Source: Ascidia mentula (lineage: Eukaryota > Chordata > Ascidiacea > Phlebobranchia > Ascidiidae). From it: 64,000 nt of DNA. Positions within the stretch are counted from its first letter, which is position 1, and each line of letters opens with the position of its first letter. The notes below the pieces were generated by a model. That model worked only from the letters and a program-made list of their open reading frames with translations. It had not been told where the DNA came from and did no database searches. This document shows, piece after piece, positions 1-15,000 of this stretch. The stretch covers positions 8,119,001 to 8,183,000 of the forward strand of contig OX387197.1 of NCBI GenBank assembly GCA_947561715.1. The letters run 5' to 3'. The position numbers were made by a program, and so were the translations under genes.

Positions 1-3000
1 CTTCTTTCCTGAGGTGACACTTGGCAATTGCCGCATCGGTAACGATTAATCGTACATCGTTTTCACAAAACATATCGTTGCAGTTGGTAAGATACGCCAC
101 AACGTTGTACGCAATGTTATTGTGGGTATACCCAGAATGAATTTTTATGTCAAACACAAATAATTCTTGGATTGCTGGCAGGAGTGCCTCCGGAAAATTT
201 ATCAAATCAAATGAAGATATCAGCAAAGTTGCAGCATCGCAAACAACCAGCAAGGGTAAATTGGTGCTTGATTGGACAACTTTCCCTTCTATGGAATAAA
301 AGCTTGACGTGACGCTGATCTGCAAATTCCAAACATGGTGGCAGAGAGATGCATCGTGTGGTAATACAACTGATATGTGCTTCTGTTTATCTTTCGTGTG
401 GTTTGTGGATCGGAGGTATGTTGATTGCTCAATGCGCATTTTTGCGCTTGTTTTTACTTGTGTGTTTATTTGTAAGCACCTGGATATGTTAACTTTATCG
501 CCTACAACATATGGGGATATTTGTTGTCTTTCGTCAGATTTGCGCAAAACCAACGACAAAAACACATCTGAAAAGTTGAGCTTTTCGTCGGTTTGTAAAC
601 TGTAAGCTTGCAAAATGTTCAGGTCCACATTGATCGGCTGGCGCAAGGAAACAACGTTGCCACCACTTAGTGAGGCGTCAACGATGCGGTTAAACGCATA
701 CAGACGATCGATGCAGGATTGCGTAGATACTTGTTCTTTATGCATGTTGTTGTTCCATTCTATTGTTTCTTCATATTGCCCTAACGAAAAAAAAAACTTA
801 TACGCAAATGTTTACAATACATAAATCAATTTCAATCACAGGTTTTTTGACAATGCACTTTTACAATTATCTCTTCTCGAAAGCTCACCCGTAATGTGAA
901 GATGTTTTGACACACCGCTATCAGCAAGTACCAAAAGAAACATGTCTGAATAGTTGGAAGAAAACGCTTGGGAGCAAATTCGGTCAACATCGTGTGAGTG
1001 GAGATACAATTGTCCACTAGTGGCCAGATTCCCAGCAAACGGCATCAGAGGATCACTGGGGTGTGAGTTATTTATGCAATTCATTTTCTGGCAACAAATA
1101 ATCGTGCAACTAACTCTTACCTATGGGCGTCTGGTTCAATGTAGTCAAAGCGTATGCTTGCTTTGTGTGATATCTCCACATCGTCATCCGACAAAACGTC
1201 GTCGGTGGAAAAATGTATCGAATACTGGAAAAAATCGATGTGATCGTCCGAAAGGGCAGAAAACTTGTTGATATTTTCTGGGTCGGTTGATGATACACGA
1301 AAAACAGCGTCGAACTTTACAGCGTGACCTGAAAGAAGTGTTGTAATGCCTTTGGCTTCAAACGCCGACACAGAGATATCCATTGCCGAGAAGTTTGTGC
1401 GCGACTCTAAACTTCCACAGCGCCACTGCATTGATGTCCAGGCTGTTGACAGGTTTGTGTCCGGAAGATCAACTTCCGAATTCGGAATAAGACTAATTCC
1501 AATATACCTATAAAAATACGCAGTGTTAAAGCATTTACTGACTGTTGTTCACTGGTATTTAGCTGATCAGCGACATATTTCTGTTTCTACTCTTGTGCCT
1601 TGTGTTAAAATTTTGTGCGGCTTTTAACATAATTACGCTTTTGGGGATTCACCAAAAGGGTTAGGTTTTTATTTACTTGAGTATTTTGAAAATAGGTTTA
1701 AAAACACTCCAAACCTCAGTGCAACACATGGAACGTTCAGGTGCTCCAGAGTTACCAACGTATCCACAACAAATCTTGTGGCAAAGTCTGGTTCCTCAAA
1801 ACTGTTTCTAAACTTTGCACTAGGTTCAACAACTGCCTCTTCAGGAACGTTCATTTCATGGATTAATCCAGATAAAGTAGTCTTCGGAATTATCATGGGA
1901 ACATTTTGCTCATCAGGTGCGTTGGAACTTCTGGCCCAAAGTCGCAATCTGTACGGATTAATGAAACAATGTTCCTGATCAAATATATTTTTATAGCGGT
2001 GCAAATTGGAATCTGATGGTGTTACGAAACGCGAGAAGAAATAGGTTCCAGAACAACGAGACCTTAATCAAAATAAAACAACCTATCAGTGACACCTGAA
2101 GAGATTATTCGAAATGGGAAGTGTCTGACAATCTTTCGTAGGAAGGTTGCAAATTACGTGAAACTCAACACGCAGCCGACTCCTGAAGCCAAACCACAAA
2201 CGATCTTTCGTGTTTATGACCTAAAATAAATAAACACGTTTCACAATAACCCAAAACAAAAAGTGCGGAAAACTAACCTTGAAGTCAGAGAGGACAAATG
2301 GCTGTTTTTCGCACTTTACTTTGATCAGAGTTGACGCGAGTGAAGTGAATACGTCGCGTTGAAACGAACTGTGTTTGGTACGAACGCCCACAACCAGGGT
2401 GTGGAGGTCGCACGGAACTGATGTGAAATTTAGCGACAATTTTCCTTCAATGTTCAGCGAATCTACGCTGTAACCATCCAACTTACGCGAAACACCTGTT
2501 TTCGCAATAAAATCAATCTACGCTATATAAGCAAACAATTTACAACTTACTTGTGCGTATGTCAAGTGATTGAATAGACAGAGGAATGCTGTTTAGGATT
2601 TCTGCAGGGTTACTTCTTGGCGAAAGGTAAAATCGAAATAAACTAGCGTTGACTTCCAGTCCGGTTTCATAGTTCAATATTTGTTGAAGATTGACTTGTA
2701 TGGAAACGTCTAGGTTGGTTTCTTGCGAATTGTTTTTGGAAAAAATTATAAACTTTTCTCCGTTAGGTAAAGCATGTAACTTTTGGTCATTATTTTCATC
2801 ATATACATGGAAGGCTTTGAAAATGAACGTGGCAGACGACTGGGTGCAATCCACACTAATCGGCATCGCAAAAAAGTTGTTGGCGACTGTCAATTCGTCG
2901 GCGACAGATAGAACTCCAACCAGTAAGTAGATTCCTTTCATACAAAAGTCGTGGGAATTGTTGAATAGTTTTGACATCTGTAGTGGGTTGGGCATATTTA

Positions 3001-6000
3001 GTCTCGTTGTGAGCAACGTCTGCCCTCCCGTGATGCTATCATAGACTCGAGAGGTCATGTTCTCAAGTCGGACAGGCAAGTCATCAGTACTGAACAAACC
3101 GTCAGTGGAGAAGGCGGCAATCCACGTAATATTTGCAAGCCCTATATCCATTTCGTCAAGTGTGGTTACAATTACTCTTGCTTCCAACATCAGTGTTTCC
3201 CCTGCTTGTAAAGACGCTGAACCCAAGTTGTCTGTGTGTCTTTCAGTGGTAGTGAACATAAAATCGACTAAGCGGACTTGTATAATATCGTAGTCGCATC
3301 GCACGTTAACTTGTGTGATGGTTGCGAGTCTTTTCGCAATGGATGATTTGATATACTGTTGTCGTGAAAGTTGGGATGACAATCTGGATATGATTACTCC
3401 AATAACTAATTCACCGCACATGTGAGCTGGGAATTCTGCAAAAAATGTTTTACAAAACGTTTGTAAGAAGAACGTTTTTGCAGCTACAGCAATATATCCC
3501 ATTCTTACAATGCTACACGCAAATAAAATATAACAGTTAGTACAAAATCAAAACGAATATAAAATAAATTGATTATTGTATCAGCCTTTCACCTAAACCA
3601 TTTGTAAAATCATCCAATCGAACAAATGAACCCGATTGTACGAATTCTCCACTTAATGCAGAAACTTGGGCCTCCGTCAAATTTGCTCGCTTCAGTGACA
3701 CAGCATTACGTCCACTGCGAACAAACGTGTCGTGTTCCTCGATGAAATACAGTATTGTGTATTTTAATCCAACAGCTGGCAAATCATCCACCACTCCCTG
3801 GTATTGTACTTCCAAATGATAAAGCTGGACATGGACGCCACTGTATAATGTGTCTGAAACGTGAAGATACAAGTTCTTGAAAAAATACTTTAAACAGATT
3901 CAGGAATGTGTTACCATACCTTTAGTATTGGAGAAAAGTTGGCGTCCGTTTACGAACTGAAAGTGTTTTATAACAAAGGGCACATCGCTTTTATAAAACC
4001 TCGCCATCTTTAAATCCACAGAAGCTATTTTCGTCCATTTGAGGCGGTCGCAGCTGACAAACAACGGCATAAATAGAGCTTTGTCGTTGCAGCTAAACAC
4101 GGATATGCGTCCTTGGAGTTCTGCTTTGTATGTTTGTTGTTGTAAAACTGAGTCAACAAGAAGAAACGGCGACTCCTTCTCCGCTTTAAAACTGTGACTT
4201 TTCAAATTGAGCGTTGCCCCATTGTGTAAAAAATTGCTGCAGTTTGTGTTGTTGCAAAGGCTGATATACAAATCAGGATCAGTAGAACAGACGTGGGGTA
4301 GGGTTGCAATGAAAGCTGCACTAAACGTGTATTCTGTTGTATTGAGGCCAGTAGATTGTCCAACAAGGTCTTGGAGTTTGAAACCAGCCACGGAAATCTC
4401 TGAATCGTTTTGCGGACACGCTACATATATTTCTCTTCTCGACCTGGCATTAACATTGGGCTGTTCGTAAAACTGTACGACACTCGGGTCACTGACTGCA
4501 GAGGAAAATGTCCATGTGATTGTTGTCCAGCCACAAAGGGTTGGTTGTATGACGAGTTGGTCGTGGAATTTCTCAAACAAAGATTCGCTCTGAGAAAGGA
4601 TTTCACTGGCGTTACGTTGAAACGTGTTAATTGACAAAACAGCGTGTCCGCAACTTTCCTCAGCACATTGAACTTTGCTTAAATAAATTGTCACTTTGAA
4701 AAGAACACCAACGTCACCCCCGGTAATTTCTTTAAATAGGTTCAGTACCTCATTGTTCCAAGGATAAGGCGACCCAACTGACACGAACAAGTGAATTCTG
4801 TTTAAGGTTTTCCCATCTGCTACGAACATCGGCAAAAGGTCCGGAAAGGCGACTCGCACAGATAAAGGTAGAGACCTTTTTTGGAAGAGTGCTTGGTTTA
4901 AAGGAAAGAATTGTTTTTCAAAAATGTTTAACTTCAGGCCAATAGCATTGTTTTGAATGATACGTTCATGTAGTTCATACGGTGGTGAGAATGAAACGTT
5001 CAAACTCCATACGTAAGGCGACGGAAAAAGAAAGTTGATGACCAAAGGATTCCGGACTGTAAACCTAAAAGTGAGGTTGACGATTTGGCCAGGGCGCAAT
5101 TTCAACTGCAAAGTAGACACAGATGGAACCATATAAGAAGTCAATGCTTGACATGTCTGTTGTCCGACACATAGTAAGTTCAGATCAGCAGAGAAGAAAT
5201 TGCTGCTTGGCAATTTTGTAATCATTCTGTCACCAATATACTGTATGGCTACTTCTGTGTCAATATCAACTACATCTTTGTTTCGCCAAACAACCGAGTT
5301 TACATCGGCGGAGATGACTCGAACAAGGTCCACTTTGCTTATGACCCAAACAGTGGAAGACGCCACGTTGTTCGTATTGTCGTATTCTGGAGGCTTTTTG
5401 TCATCAAGCACTTCTGCAATCACTCTGTGATGCATTTCGTAATCCATTGTGTTTTGATCAGTGCTTTGAATGTATAAGTTTCCTTCGACGTGTGTACTCG
5501 TCCTTTGACCAAGGCAAGTGGATTTCGGTTCATGGACAACGCTAATCACGCTGGTTTTCCTTGTAACTGTGTGAACAACGGGATTTTTGGAGTGGTTGCC
5601 GACCAACGAAAAAGAAAACGTGAAATCAGAGGATGACGTTGAACGAGAGGAATTACTTTGAAACTCGATCGCATCGATAACCGCGTAAAAGGAAAATGTC
5701 GCATTGGCAGCAGAAGCGTTCAAGTTCATCGTTTCCAGGTGGAAGGATCGAATGGCGAGATCCAATAGAGAACACGAACAATCGGTTTCTGGCTTCGGTG
5801 AGCACACGACATCAACGGCCAACACTACTCCCGTGTTGTTGTTTGATGCAAAAAGTTCGACACAAACGTATTTAAATTCATTGCAGATATCGAAATTCAC
5901 TGGCTGAGTTTCAACGTGATGATTGTTGACTTGAATGAACCCAGTTGAGGTTCTACTGAAGCTCGGCAACTGTATAGCGCTGTAGTTAGCGAGAACATGG

Positions 6001-9000
6001 TTAGGAAATTTACCGCCAAGTAATGAAGACTTTTTGTTCGTATAGGAGAGAACCAGTCGCAACGCCAAATTGCTGCCTTTTGAAATGGTGCCCAAACCAT
6101 TCCGGATCGTTGCATTGATCAAAATCTCAGACTCCAACCTTGGAAAAAACTTCTTTGAACTACGAGATTTCCACGAGAAAGAATTATTGACAAAGGCAAA
6201 ACTGTCACCGTTGCAAAGTTTTTCAACAACTTTCTCATTTGATGCCACCCAAGTGGAGTCGCAGGATCCCGGAGAAACACAATAACCAGGATATTCACCA
6301 GCATTATCGATTGTTCGAGCGCATGTATCGGCATCTACAGCAAGCAGTGATCCAAACGTTGCTGTTTGGGGCAACAAGCAAAGGTGAGTGACATCATTGC
6401 AGGTAAGTTGCGATAAGTTAAATCTGATTGAGATAGTTTCGTCTGGTCGCGGATAAATGAGATATTCATCTGGTGGAGCGTATTGAAAATCGATGATTGA
6501 GAAATAGCAATTGGTGTCAGTTGAGTTGAAGACACATTTTTTCCTGTATGTGGCATAAAAAACTGGTGAAATCATTAAAAACGTGTTTAGGTTCCTTGAA
6601 CGTGTTTAGATTAGCGGAATAGAACTACATAAACATAGGGTCGAGTAATATTTACTAATCACAATGAGCAACCCACTTACCCATTTTGAAGATAGCGCTC
6701 ACTGTTCACAGATAAACCAATCAGAGAGATATTGAGCCATTTCAACCAAGATGAAAAATCCCTCACCACATTATTTTGACTCGTCCTTACTTTCAGTTGT
6801 AGTTCTGAGCTTGACTTAAACAATAACAAAGCCATAGCAAACAAGTTGTACAACAATGTATAAGCATAGGAACACAAATCACGGATTTCCTCATAATTCT
6901 GAGTATAAAGAGACTGGCCCATATTATTATTAAGGTTAATAACAATATGGGCCAGTCTCTTTGTACTCAGATTGAATAAGCAGTCGTAATAACAAACAAC
7001 AGCGGCATGTCGTTGCGACAGAAAATTGGTGATAATTTACTTTTTCTGTCAAAACGTTTTACAGATATTTTGCTGTTATGTAAGATAACTTATTTATTGT
7101 CAGGATCATAAACAACTTGGCGAACAATGTTGCGAAAATCCCCACTCACATCACCAAAAACAACGAGCGACGAGTTATGGTCAAATTGAACATCACGGTG
7201 GTCGCATATGAACCACACGCTCTGCCAAGCCACGTTGTCACTCAAACTTCCCACGTCAATATCCTCGCCCAGACTGGTGGCGTTCGGCAACAAGACAGCA
7301 GCCATATGGATCAGTTTACCGCAAAGGTGCGACAAATCCAACCCATCAGCGGTGAGCTTTAAAAACAACAAACATCAGATCAAACATAGGAGGAAAATAT
7401 ATTTTACGCTCAACTTCGGGCGCATGCGGATTCAAAAATACCAAAATGCACAAAGGAAACCCCTATCCGTTAAACTTGGGGAGTGTTGCAGACACCAACA
7501 GATACACATAGCATTTAATACAAATATTCTCTATACTGTTGCATCCTACCTGGACACGTATTTTCCCACCGAGATCAAAGCTTTCGGTAGAAGCAATTTT
7601 TTCAGCATCTGGCAAGTATTCCTTCCTCAATATATACTCTTGGGAAGTGCTTAATACAAGCGGCAACATGTAGATGTCGTTGCTTAGACGTTGAACTGAG
7701 TTGACGTCATCCAGAGGAAATGCAATATAGTCGACTAGTTTCGACGCATTTAGAAGATGTTCGGATACCACCAAAGCCATGTGGATGTTGTATGCAACTT
7801 CCGGGGCCTTAAAAATCGTTTAAATTCCATTACGGATAAATTTGTAGCTAGAATAAGTTAACGTTCTGACTAATTTATGTGCTACATTTAAAGTGGATGC
7901 GAAAGTTTGAACGCCTTGACTAAGAGTTCGTCGAAAATGACCTTAAATATTTATTTGTTCTTGTATGATCTGCACTAAAATGCACACCGCTGATCATGAC
8001 TTACTTTTCTTGTAAATATCACTTGTCCATGCAGTTTATATTCCACTTCTATTAGAGAGGAAACACGAAGTATCGAAGGTAACTTGAATTCTAAAATCTG
8101 CACGTCACTGTATTCTGTGATGAATAAAACTTCTAACGTGCATCAAAAGAAAACTACACTGAACCCTAAAGTTTTACCTGAACAGAATTCGTAAAAAAGT
8201 GGAAAGTTGCTTGAGGCAAAAGAACGAACCTCGTCTCGGTGTGGATTTATGTTCTCAACCTTCGCTGTTATCTGCGAGTCACTGCGACCACACATACCCA
8301 ACGCAATCTTTTTGGACACATGGAAGGTTTGTTGAAACGTACCTTAAGATACATGGTCAAACCAAAGCATTAAAAACACTTCGGTTTCTGCCTTAAGATG
8401 CAAAACATGCCGTAAGATACCTTTTTTGAATGTCAGCATGTTCCCGTTTGTAATGTTTCATTTTGCCAACGACTTACCTTGGATCGGTCCTTGGCACCAT
8501 CGGAAAAAATTCGCGTCGCAAGATCTTACAATGCCAACACACTTGTCGTCATCTTTCTCAATTGATCCGCACTGATGAGAGGAATCCAACTCCCACGGTT
8601 CACTTTTGCCCCAAAAGTTCTCTCCTGTTCGTATCAAAAGTTGGTAAGAATTTTTTTGATGGGAACGTCTATTTACAAAGAATCAAGAGCGTTCTTCCTG
8701 CAGAGCAGAGTTTTCCAAACGGTGGTACACGTACCACTTATGGTACGCGACGGTATTCTAGGTGGTACGCGAGGACCTTTCCATAATATGCGGTTATAGT
8801 TGGAATTCATAAGTGATTCCAAAATGTTCGTTACTTCATCCCCTTGGTTACTTTGTAACACTCAACTAGGTGGTACGCGTCGAAATTGTTTTAACTCCAA
8901 GTGGTACGCAACCACAAAAAGGTTGGGAATCACTGCTGTAGTGTTTACAAAACTTTACCACGTTGCACATATTTCTTCACCCTAATGAAGGTTGTTACGA

Positions 9001-12000
9001 GACAACGGAAACGTCGCAAGGAAGTAACAGTTCTGTTTTGCCTAAAGAGACTTTTTGCATTGTCAATAGGCCTGACAAGTCGGTAACACAGAACATACAA
9101 TTACCTTCGGCAGGATAAAGTTTTGGAAAAGAAACTAGCGATCCGTCTTGCCAAGTCCAGAAACTGCGCGATGTGAGATTGTCCATGCCTGCAAAACGAC
9201 AAGCAAAACAATGTTGACAAGTGTGTAACTGTACGAAATAAATTCACAAACCCATCCAGGTTTGAGTAGAGTCATTAAATTCCGCAATCTTATTGTAAAT
9301 TGTGCTGAAAACTTCTGGGTATTTAATAACCGCCAAACGCCAACCGTCTTCCCTGCGAATAAAAACAAACTGAAAGTCTTGAAGAATTTATTCATACACC
9401 TTTAACAAAAAGCTCTGTTGAGTTCAAATGAACAAATCTGCCTGCGAAAGTGACGAAGTCGTTAACCGGCCTAAAAGCCCGTATTAAAGTAGAGCTTACC
9501 TGCAAGACTGGACAGACTCTTGGTAAGTTAGTTTGGGTTCGGTATGCAAGGTGTGAAAGTTTCCATACTCATAAAATTGAACGCTTGAAACGTTGCCTGT
9601 ATCTGGAAAAACAAACTGGAATAAGCTAGTGCAAAAGCCAGCCCTGTGCCACAGTCAACAGCTGCACTGATAAGATCTTGCAGGTCGAAACAGTGTGTAC
9701 ACCCTGTCTGCAGGTCTCAAACTGGAATGTTTGGCACGTTTGACGAAATCAATGCAATATTGACAAATAAATTTTAATTATAATTTTCGCGCAAAAATAA
9801 TTTAGTTTTTTTCTGACAGATTTTACTGAAAAAACGCCGAGCAAAAAATAAACACTTTTGGTTGTGTGTTGGTTGTGTGCTGTACCAGTACCTACCCTGA
9901 GGGAGCCTTGTTACCCTGAGGGAGCCTTGTTGGATAACAGGCGAAACGTCGGTGAATAAAAAGCTACGTTTTTGAATGTGCCAAAAGAACAGAATATTTA
10001 ATTACAATATGCCTGGCAGCAACAGAACTCTTGATATTGTTGTTTGCTATATTCGATGTAAACAAAAGCGTGAAGTTCAGTGCAAAAGTCAGCTGCCGAG
10101 GTCTTGTGTGGAAACAGACTGTGTGGTGATTCAAGACAAAATAGATTCATGTCAGGTTCTTACTGGCAATATCCCAGAAGTTGGGACTTTTAGAACCCAA
10201 ATTATAGACTATGTTTCCCGACTGTGATGAAGCTGTGATGGTTAAATGCGAGATAATCGTTTCCGGATCCGGTTTAACTTCCCGCAACATTTCGTCGTCA
10301 CGGATGACGTTGACACTGACAAGTAAGTCCATATCTATAGTGGACGTTTCTGAAAAAGCGATAAACGAGTCAAACATTAAGTACAACAAAACATTGACGA
10401 TAAGACATATAAACGAAATGGATTAATAAAAATATAATCTACCTCGTATATCTTCGAGTTGCAAATCGGCTAAAGAAAGCCAAGTGCCAAAATTTTTGTT
10501 TGTCCATTCATTAAAACATAATTGATCCAAATATTGCGTGGATATGAACGTCGACATCTTGTTATTCAGCGTAATTGATTCATGTCGATCCAAATCGTTT
10601 ATAAATACCACCAAGTAATCAAGAGACCCGCTGCAAGTTGTGTGACTTGGATATACCTAAAACATATCATAAATTAGTTAAAAAATGTAAAATAAAAAGA
10701 AGTAATCCTTCATACGAATAATTTTAAAGTCAAATAATTCCATAAAAGAACAACGAGTGACAAATAGGATCAGGTCATTTACAATTTATTACGCCTTTTT
10801 TGCACAGTTCAGATCGAAAGAACTAAAATACTAAATTCTGCATACATGGATCACGTGATTGAGAAGTTTGCCCTTGTTCGGTTCAAAATATCCCGAAAGA
10901 AGAATTCCAATCTCTGCTGATGTGTTCCTGCACAATTAATAAACAAAAACATTATAGTTTTATTGACATCAGTATTGTAGTGAAACAGTTACCTGACTGG
11001 GTCGTAGCTGAGTTGTAAACTTTGCTTTAGAGAGGTTGGATCGCTGCTCAAGTAAACTTCGACAACCAAGTTGTTTTCCGGTATCGGCGCAACGCTTAAT
11101 AACTAAAAATACATGCATGTTTTCCAGACAAAACATTGCTAACAATGAGGTATTCTTAATTTTCTGTTCCTACGGCTATCTATTGCATTAAAAATTCAGA
11201 TTTTAGTTGTTATATCGATAGATTAGCCGAATACATTTCGAAACGGACTCTACCTCATGTGTCAAGTCCACTTGAAGGACTGGTCTCGCAGTATCGTATG
11301 GATTTGGTACAATATTAAGCTGCCATAAATCGTGGGTAACAAGGAATAAGTCGCCGGGACATTGAAGCAGAACCTAAAGATAAGGTCATTGCGTCAACAT
11401 TCAATGCGGGAAACCTGGAAACATACCGAGTTTGCAAATTCGTTGTTGGAAATATTAAAATCACGAAAAGGATCAGCGATGGTTATTTCCAACACAAGTG
11501 AAACTTTGCCGCAAAACTCTGGATAAACTTTGTCAATTCTGTAAATTTCAAACCAGACAAAGATGCAAAGAATGATTTCATGCTAAGATATAGATAGATG
11601 CCTTATGGTTCCCAATATTACCTAATCGGAAACTTCTCATCAAAGAGGTAAGTCATCATGTTATCAACTGCTTCTTCATTTGTCAAGTAAAAATCTGACA
11701 TAGAGATATTTCTGGAATATAAAATCTGCTTCTTGTCATTTTCTTTCTGTGGCACCAGGAAAGCATTCAGCAACCCAACGAATAAAGACATTGCACCTCC
11801 TACGCGAAGCTGGACCTGAAAAAAATAATAAATTTCCATTTGTGTGCAGACCAAGCAATGTTCCATTATACTCTAATTTTGACCACTTACAACAGCACTG
11901 ATTTCATAACTTTTTGAAAGATTCATCGTTTGTAAATCATCTGCAATCGTCACAGATACATCTCCGTCCCCACAGAAACAAGAAGCTGGCAAAACAACGG

Positions 12001-15000
12001 AAGTTTCGCGCACTTTGTCTGCAGCAAAATTCATTGCTCTCCAGCCAATCGCAGGTTGCCATGTCAAAGCAAATATTCTCGTGAGACAACATTGAGCGTA
12101 CGTCAATGATTTGATCGGTATTTTGAGATCCAAGAGCCAGGTTGTGCAGTCATTCTCATGCCAAGTTTCTGAGAAAGGTAAACCTGTTACAACTCAACGA
12201 TGTGATAAATACATCCTTTTTCTACTTCCAAAAAAAGTTTATAAATTCACATTTTAATTTAGATATATAACCAATGTAAATACAATAAAGTGTTTTCGGT
12301 CACGATTAACTGTAGAAAATTATTTTTTTTTTAATTATAAAAATATCTCACTTAATTTTCAGTAAATGTATTCAAGCATTAAAAGCACTTATTCCGTATA
12401 AAACAAATCATTCGTTTATAGCCCAAACTGACATGTGTCTTAGCCAAAAATGGGACAACTTATCTGTTAGCTAATCTCCCAACCCTTTACAACAGTCATT
12501 GAATAATTACCAGAACCTATATGAGCTGGAATTGGTGTCCTGGTATTTATTTGATAATCGGTTTTAAATCTTACCAACCGCTAAACAACTTAGCAAAACT
12601 TGTTCTTTCGCGGTTGCTATGACTGTTAGACGCTCTACATTAACATTTCACCTTTGACATCACCTTCCTCAACGACAAAACCACTTGCAATGATGTCCGT
12701 CACATTTGAATCCTCGACCTCAAGGACGACCACGACGTCGAACGTAAATGCTTGCAAGATTTCGGCGGTTTTGTAGTTGGTTGTCAGTAAACCTTCTTGA
12801 CATATTGTCAAATTGCCAAGCACCGCGATCCACTGCTTACGCTGTAGCGGCTTCAACAACTGAATGCCATTTGGAAGTAGATTTAGCGCAAAAGTGTCTC
12901 CATTGCATCTTGTTTGCACGGTTGTTCGGTAAATATTGTTTTCGATTTGGGTCTCGTACAGATAAAAGTTGGTACTTGAAACATTTTCCGCCAAGGAAAT
13001 CCCAACGCCAAGTTTTAAAGATTTTCCGCACAGCAGTGTCGCTTTGTCGTCTGGTAGTGGCAGCATTCGTACAGATGTGATTTGTCTAAAATTCACAAAC
13101 AACTCATCGAACCATTACTGTTGCCTAAGAAGGATTCATAATGTTTTTAAAGTATGTTTTGCGTTTTGTTCAAGTAACATTGTGTTCCTATGTCACCTAT
13201 GACTAAAAAACATTGAATATATCATAAATATATAAAGCATCAATTATAATTACGCAGTAATATTTCATGCAAAAAGTGGCAGCTAGGGTGCATTACCTGG
13301 GCTGCCAAGCCTGCAAACCTAAATTATAATCAGGTTAAATTAAATATAGCCTAAGAATAACATTGGACAACATTGTTTTTGAATTTTTAATAGGACGCGT
13401 TACTTTTGGTTTGTATTACAGTCTTCAAAATACCCAGCAGCGAAACACAACAAACATGAACCTTTGCACAGATGACGTGTTAGATTGAAGCCATGCGTTG
13501 GACTCAGAACTGTGAGCTTGTATAGAAATCATAATTTCTTTCCCGTCCGCTGTTTCGAGGAAAACGTGAAATTCTACCCCGGGGAATCGTATATTTTCAT
13601 TTCTGTAACGTTCAGGTAAACCAGCAACATCCTGAACGTGCAGCTCTGCTGTTATTTGCAAATCCAAAATTCCTCCAGTAATGTCCCACTTTGTACCACT
13701 GAACTCCAACATGTCGATTGACGAAATGACCAAGTCGTACAGAATGGCTGTAAAGGCCGAAGCCGGCAACAGGGGAACCAATTCACAGTGAACGCGCACC
13801 GGAGATAGGCTGTTGCTTTGGGTGTAGTTCAAAGCGTGTGGCGTAACTTGAAATTGCATGCTTACTTCAGCCATGGCAACACCATTCTTGCAAAGGCATT
13901 CGTGAAGTTCAACCTCGAATTGGGTGTGAATTGCAGTGGAGGATTGAGCAGGCAAGTTGTTGATTGCGAGCAGTGACAGTCCGGAAAATGATGCAAGAGG
14001 TTGGGAACAAGAAGGTTTTTGGCCCAACGCCAAAACATGAAGGTTGAAATCACTTCCTTTTGCCTCGTGAACTCCGTAGTTGACGAGCGTCCCCTTTATT
14101 TCAATCGAGCTGCTCAGTCGCGGCATCAGAGCAAAATCTTTCGACTGCAGGGAATCTAGAATCTAAAAATACATATTGGACTAATTAAGGCTCTCTTTGA
14201 CACCTAAAGGTAAATAGGTTGTGCCTAATTGCAGTACGCCGCTCATTGTTTACAACCAAACGCACTTTTGACGTTACTTGAATTAAACGAACGATTATTT
14301 GCTGTATCATATACAACAACTACAACGGCTATTAAAACAGTGTAAAGTACCTTCATATAATAAAAACGTTGATAGAATAATATTATTGCAAAAGAGTCGT
14401 TTTGTAGCATTGTATGTAATTATAGACAAATATTTTTCATGTTCAAATCTTTTGCCAACACAAATAGAAAAGCGCTTGATATGGTTGACTGACCTCAATA
14501 TTTTTCAAACCGAGAACTTCGCCAAAGCAGAGAACGTGGGCGACACGCGTCGTCTGCACAATATTTTCCGAACTTTTACCTCCGTCGTTCGCAGAGTGGC
14601 AATCGAGAGTAAGTTGGAACAGAATATCGTGACCGCACCATTCGACTGACCATTCCACGCCAAAACCGACCGACGTTTTCACACCCGACGGACTGCGTAG
14701 CTGCTCACCAAGGATAACCAACAGGGATGTCGTCTCGTGAAACAATTCTATTTCATATTGGCACCAAATTTCGGTGCCTGCTACCGCTTGCGGTGTTACA
14801 GCTACGTACGAGAGGTGTCCTGAAATTGTGTCGTCGCTCGGGTTGAGAAACAATCGGTCCATGGAGTCAAGATTTTCGATGTGAAATTCACTGATGTAAG
14901 ATATGGTTCGGTCGGTTTGGCAAAATTCAGAGTTAACAGTTAAAACTCCCGAACGGAAGTTGTTGGATTCGTCTCTTTCCTTGATCTGGTGAACCAGCAT

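Noticed and set aside
4207-6334. Many short ORFs on both strands within the 2.6-kb exon
   Set aside because: All are shadows of the long minus-strand exon.
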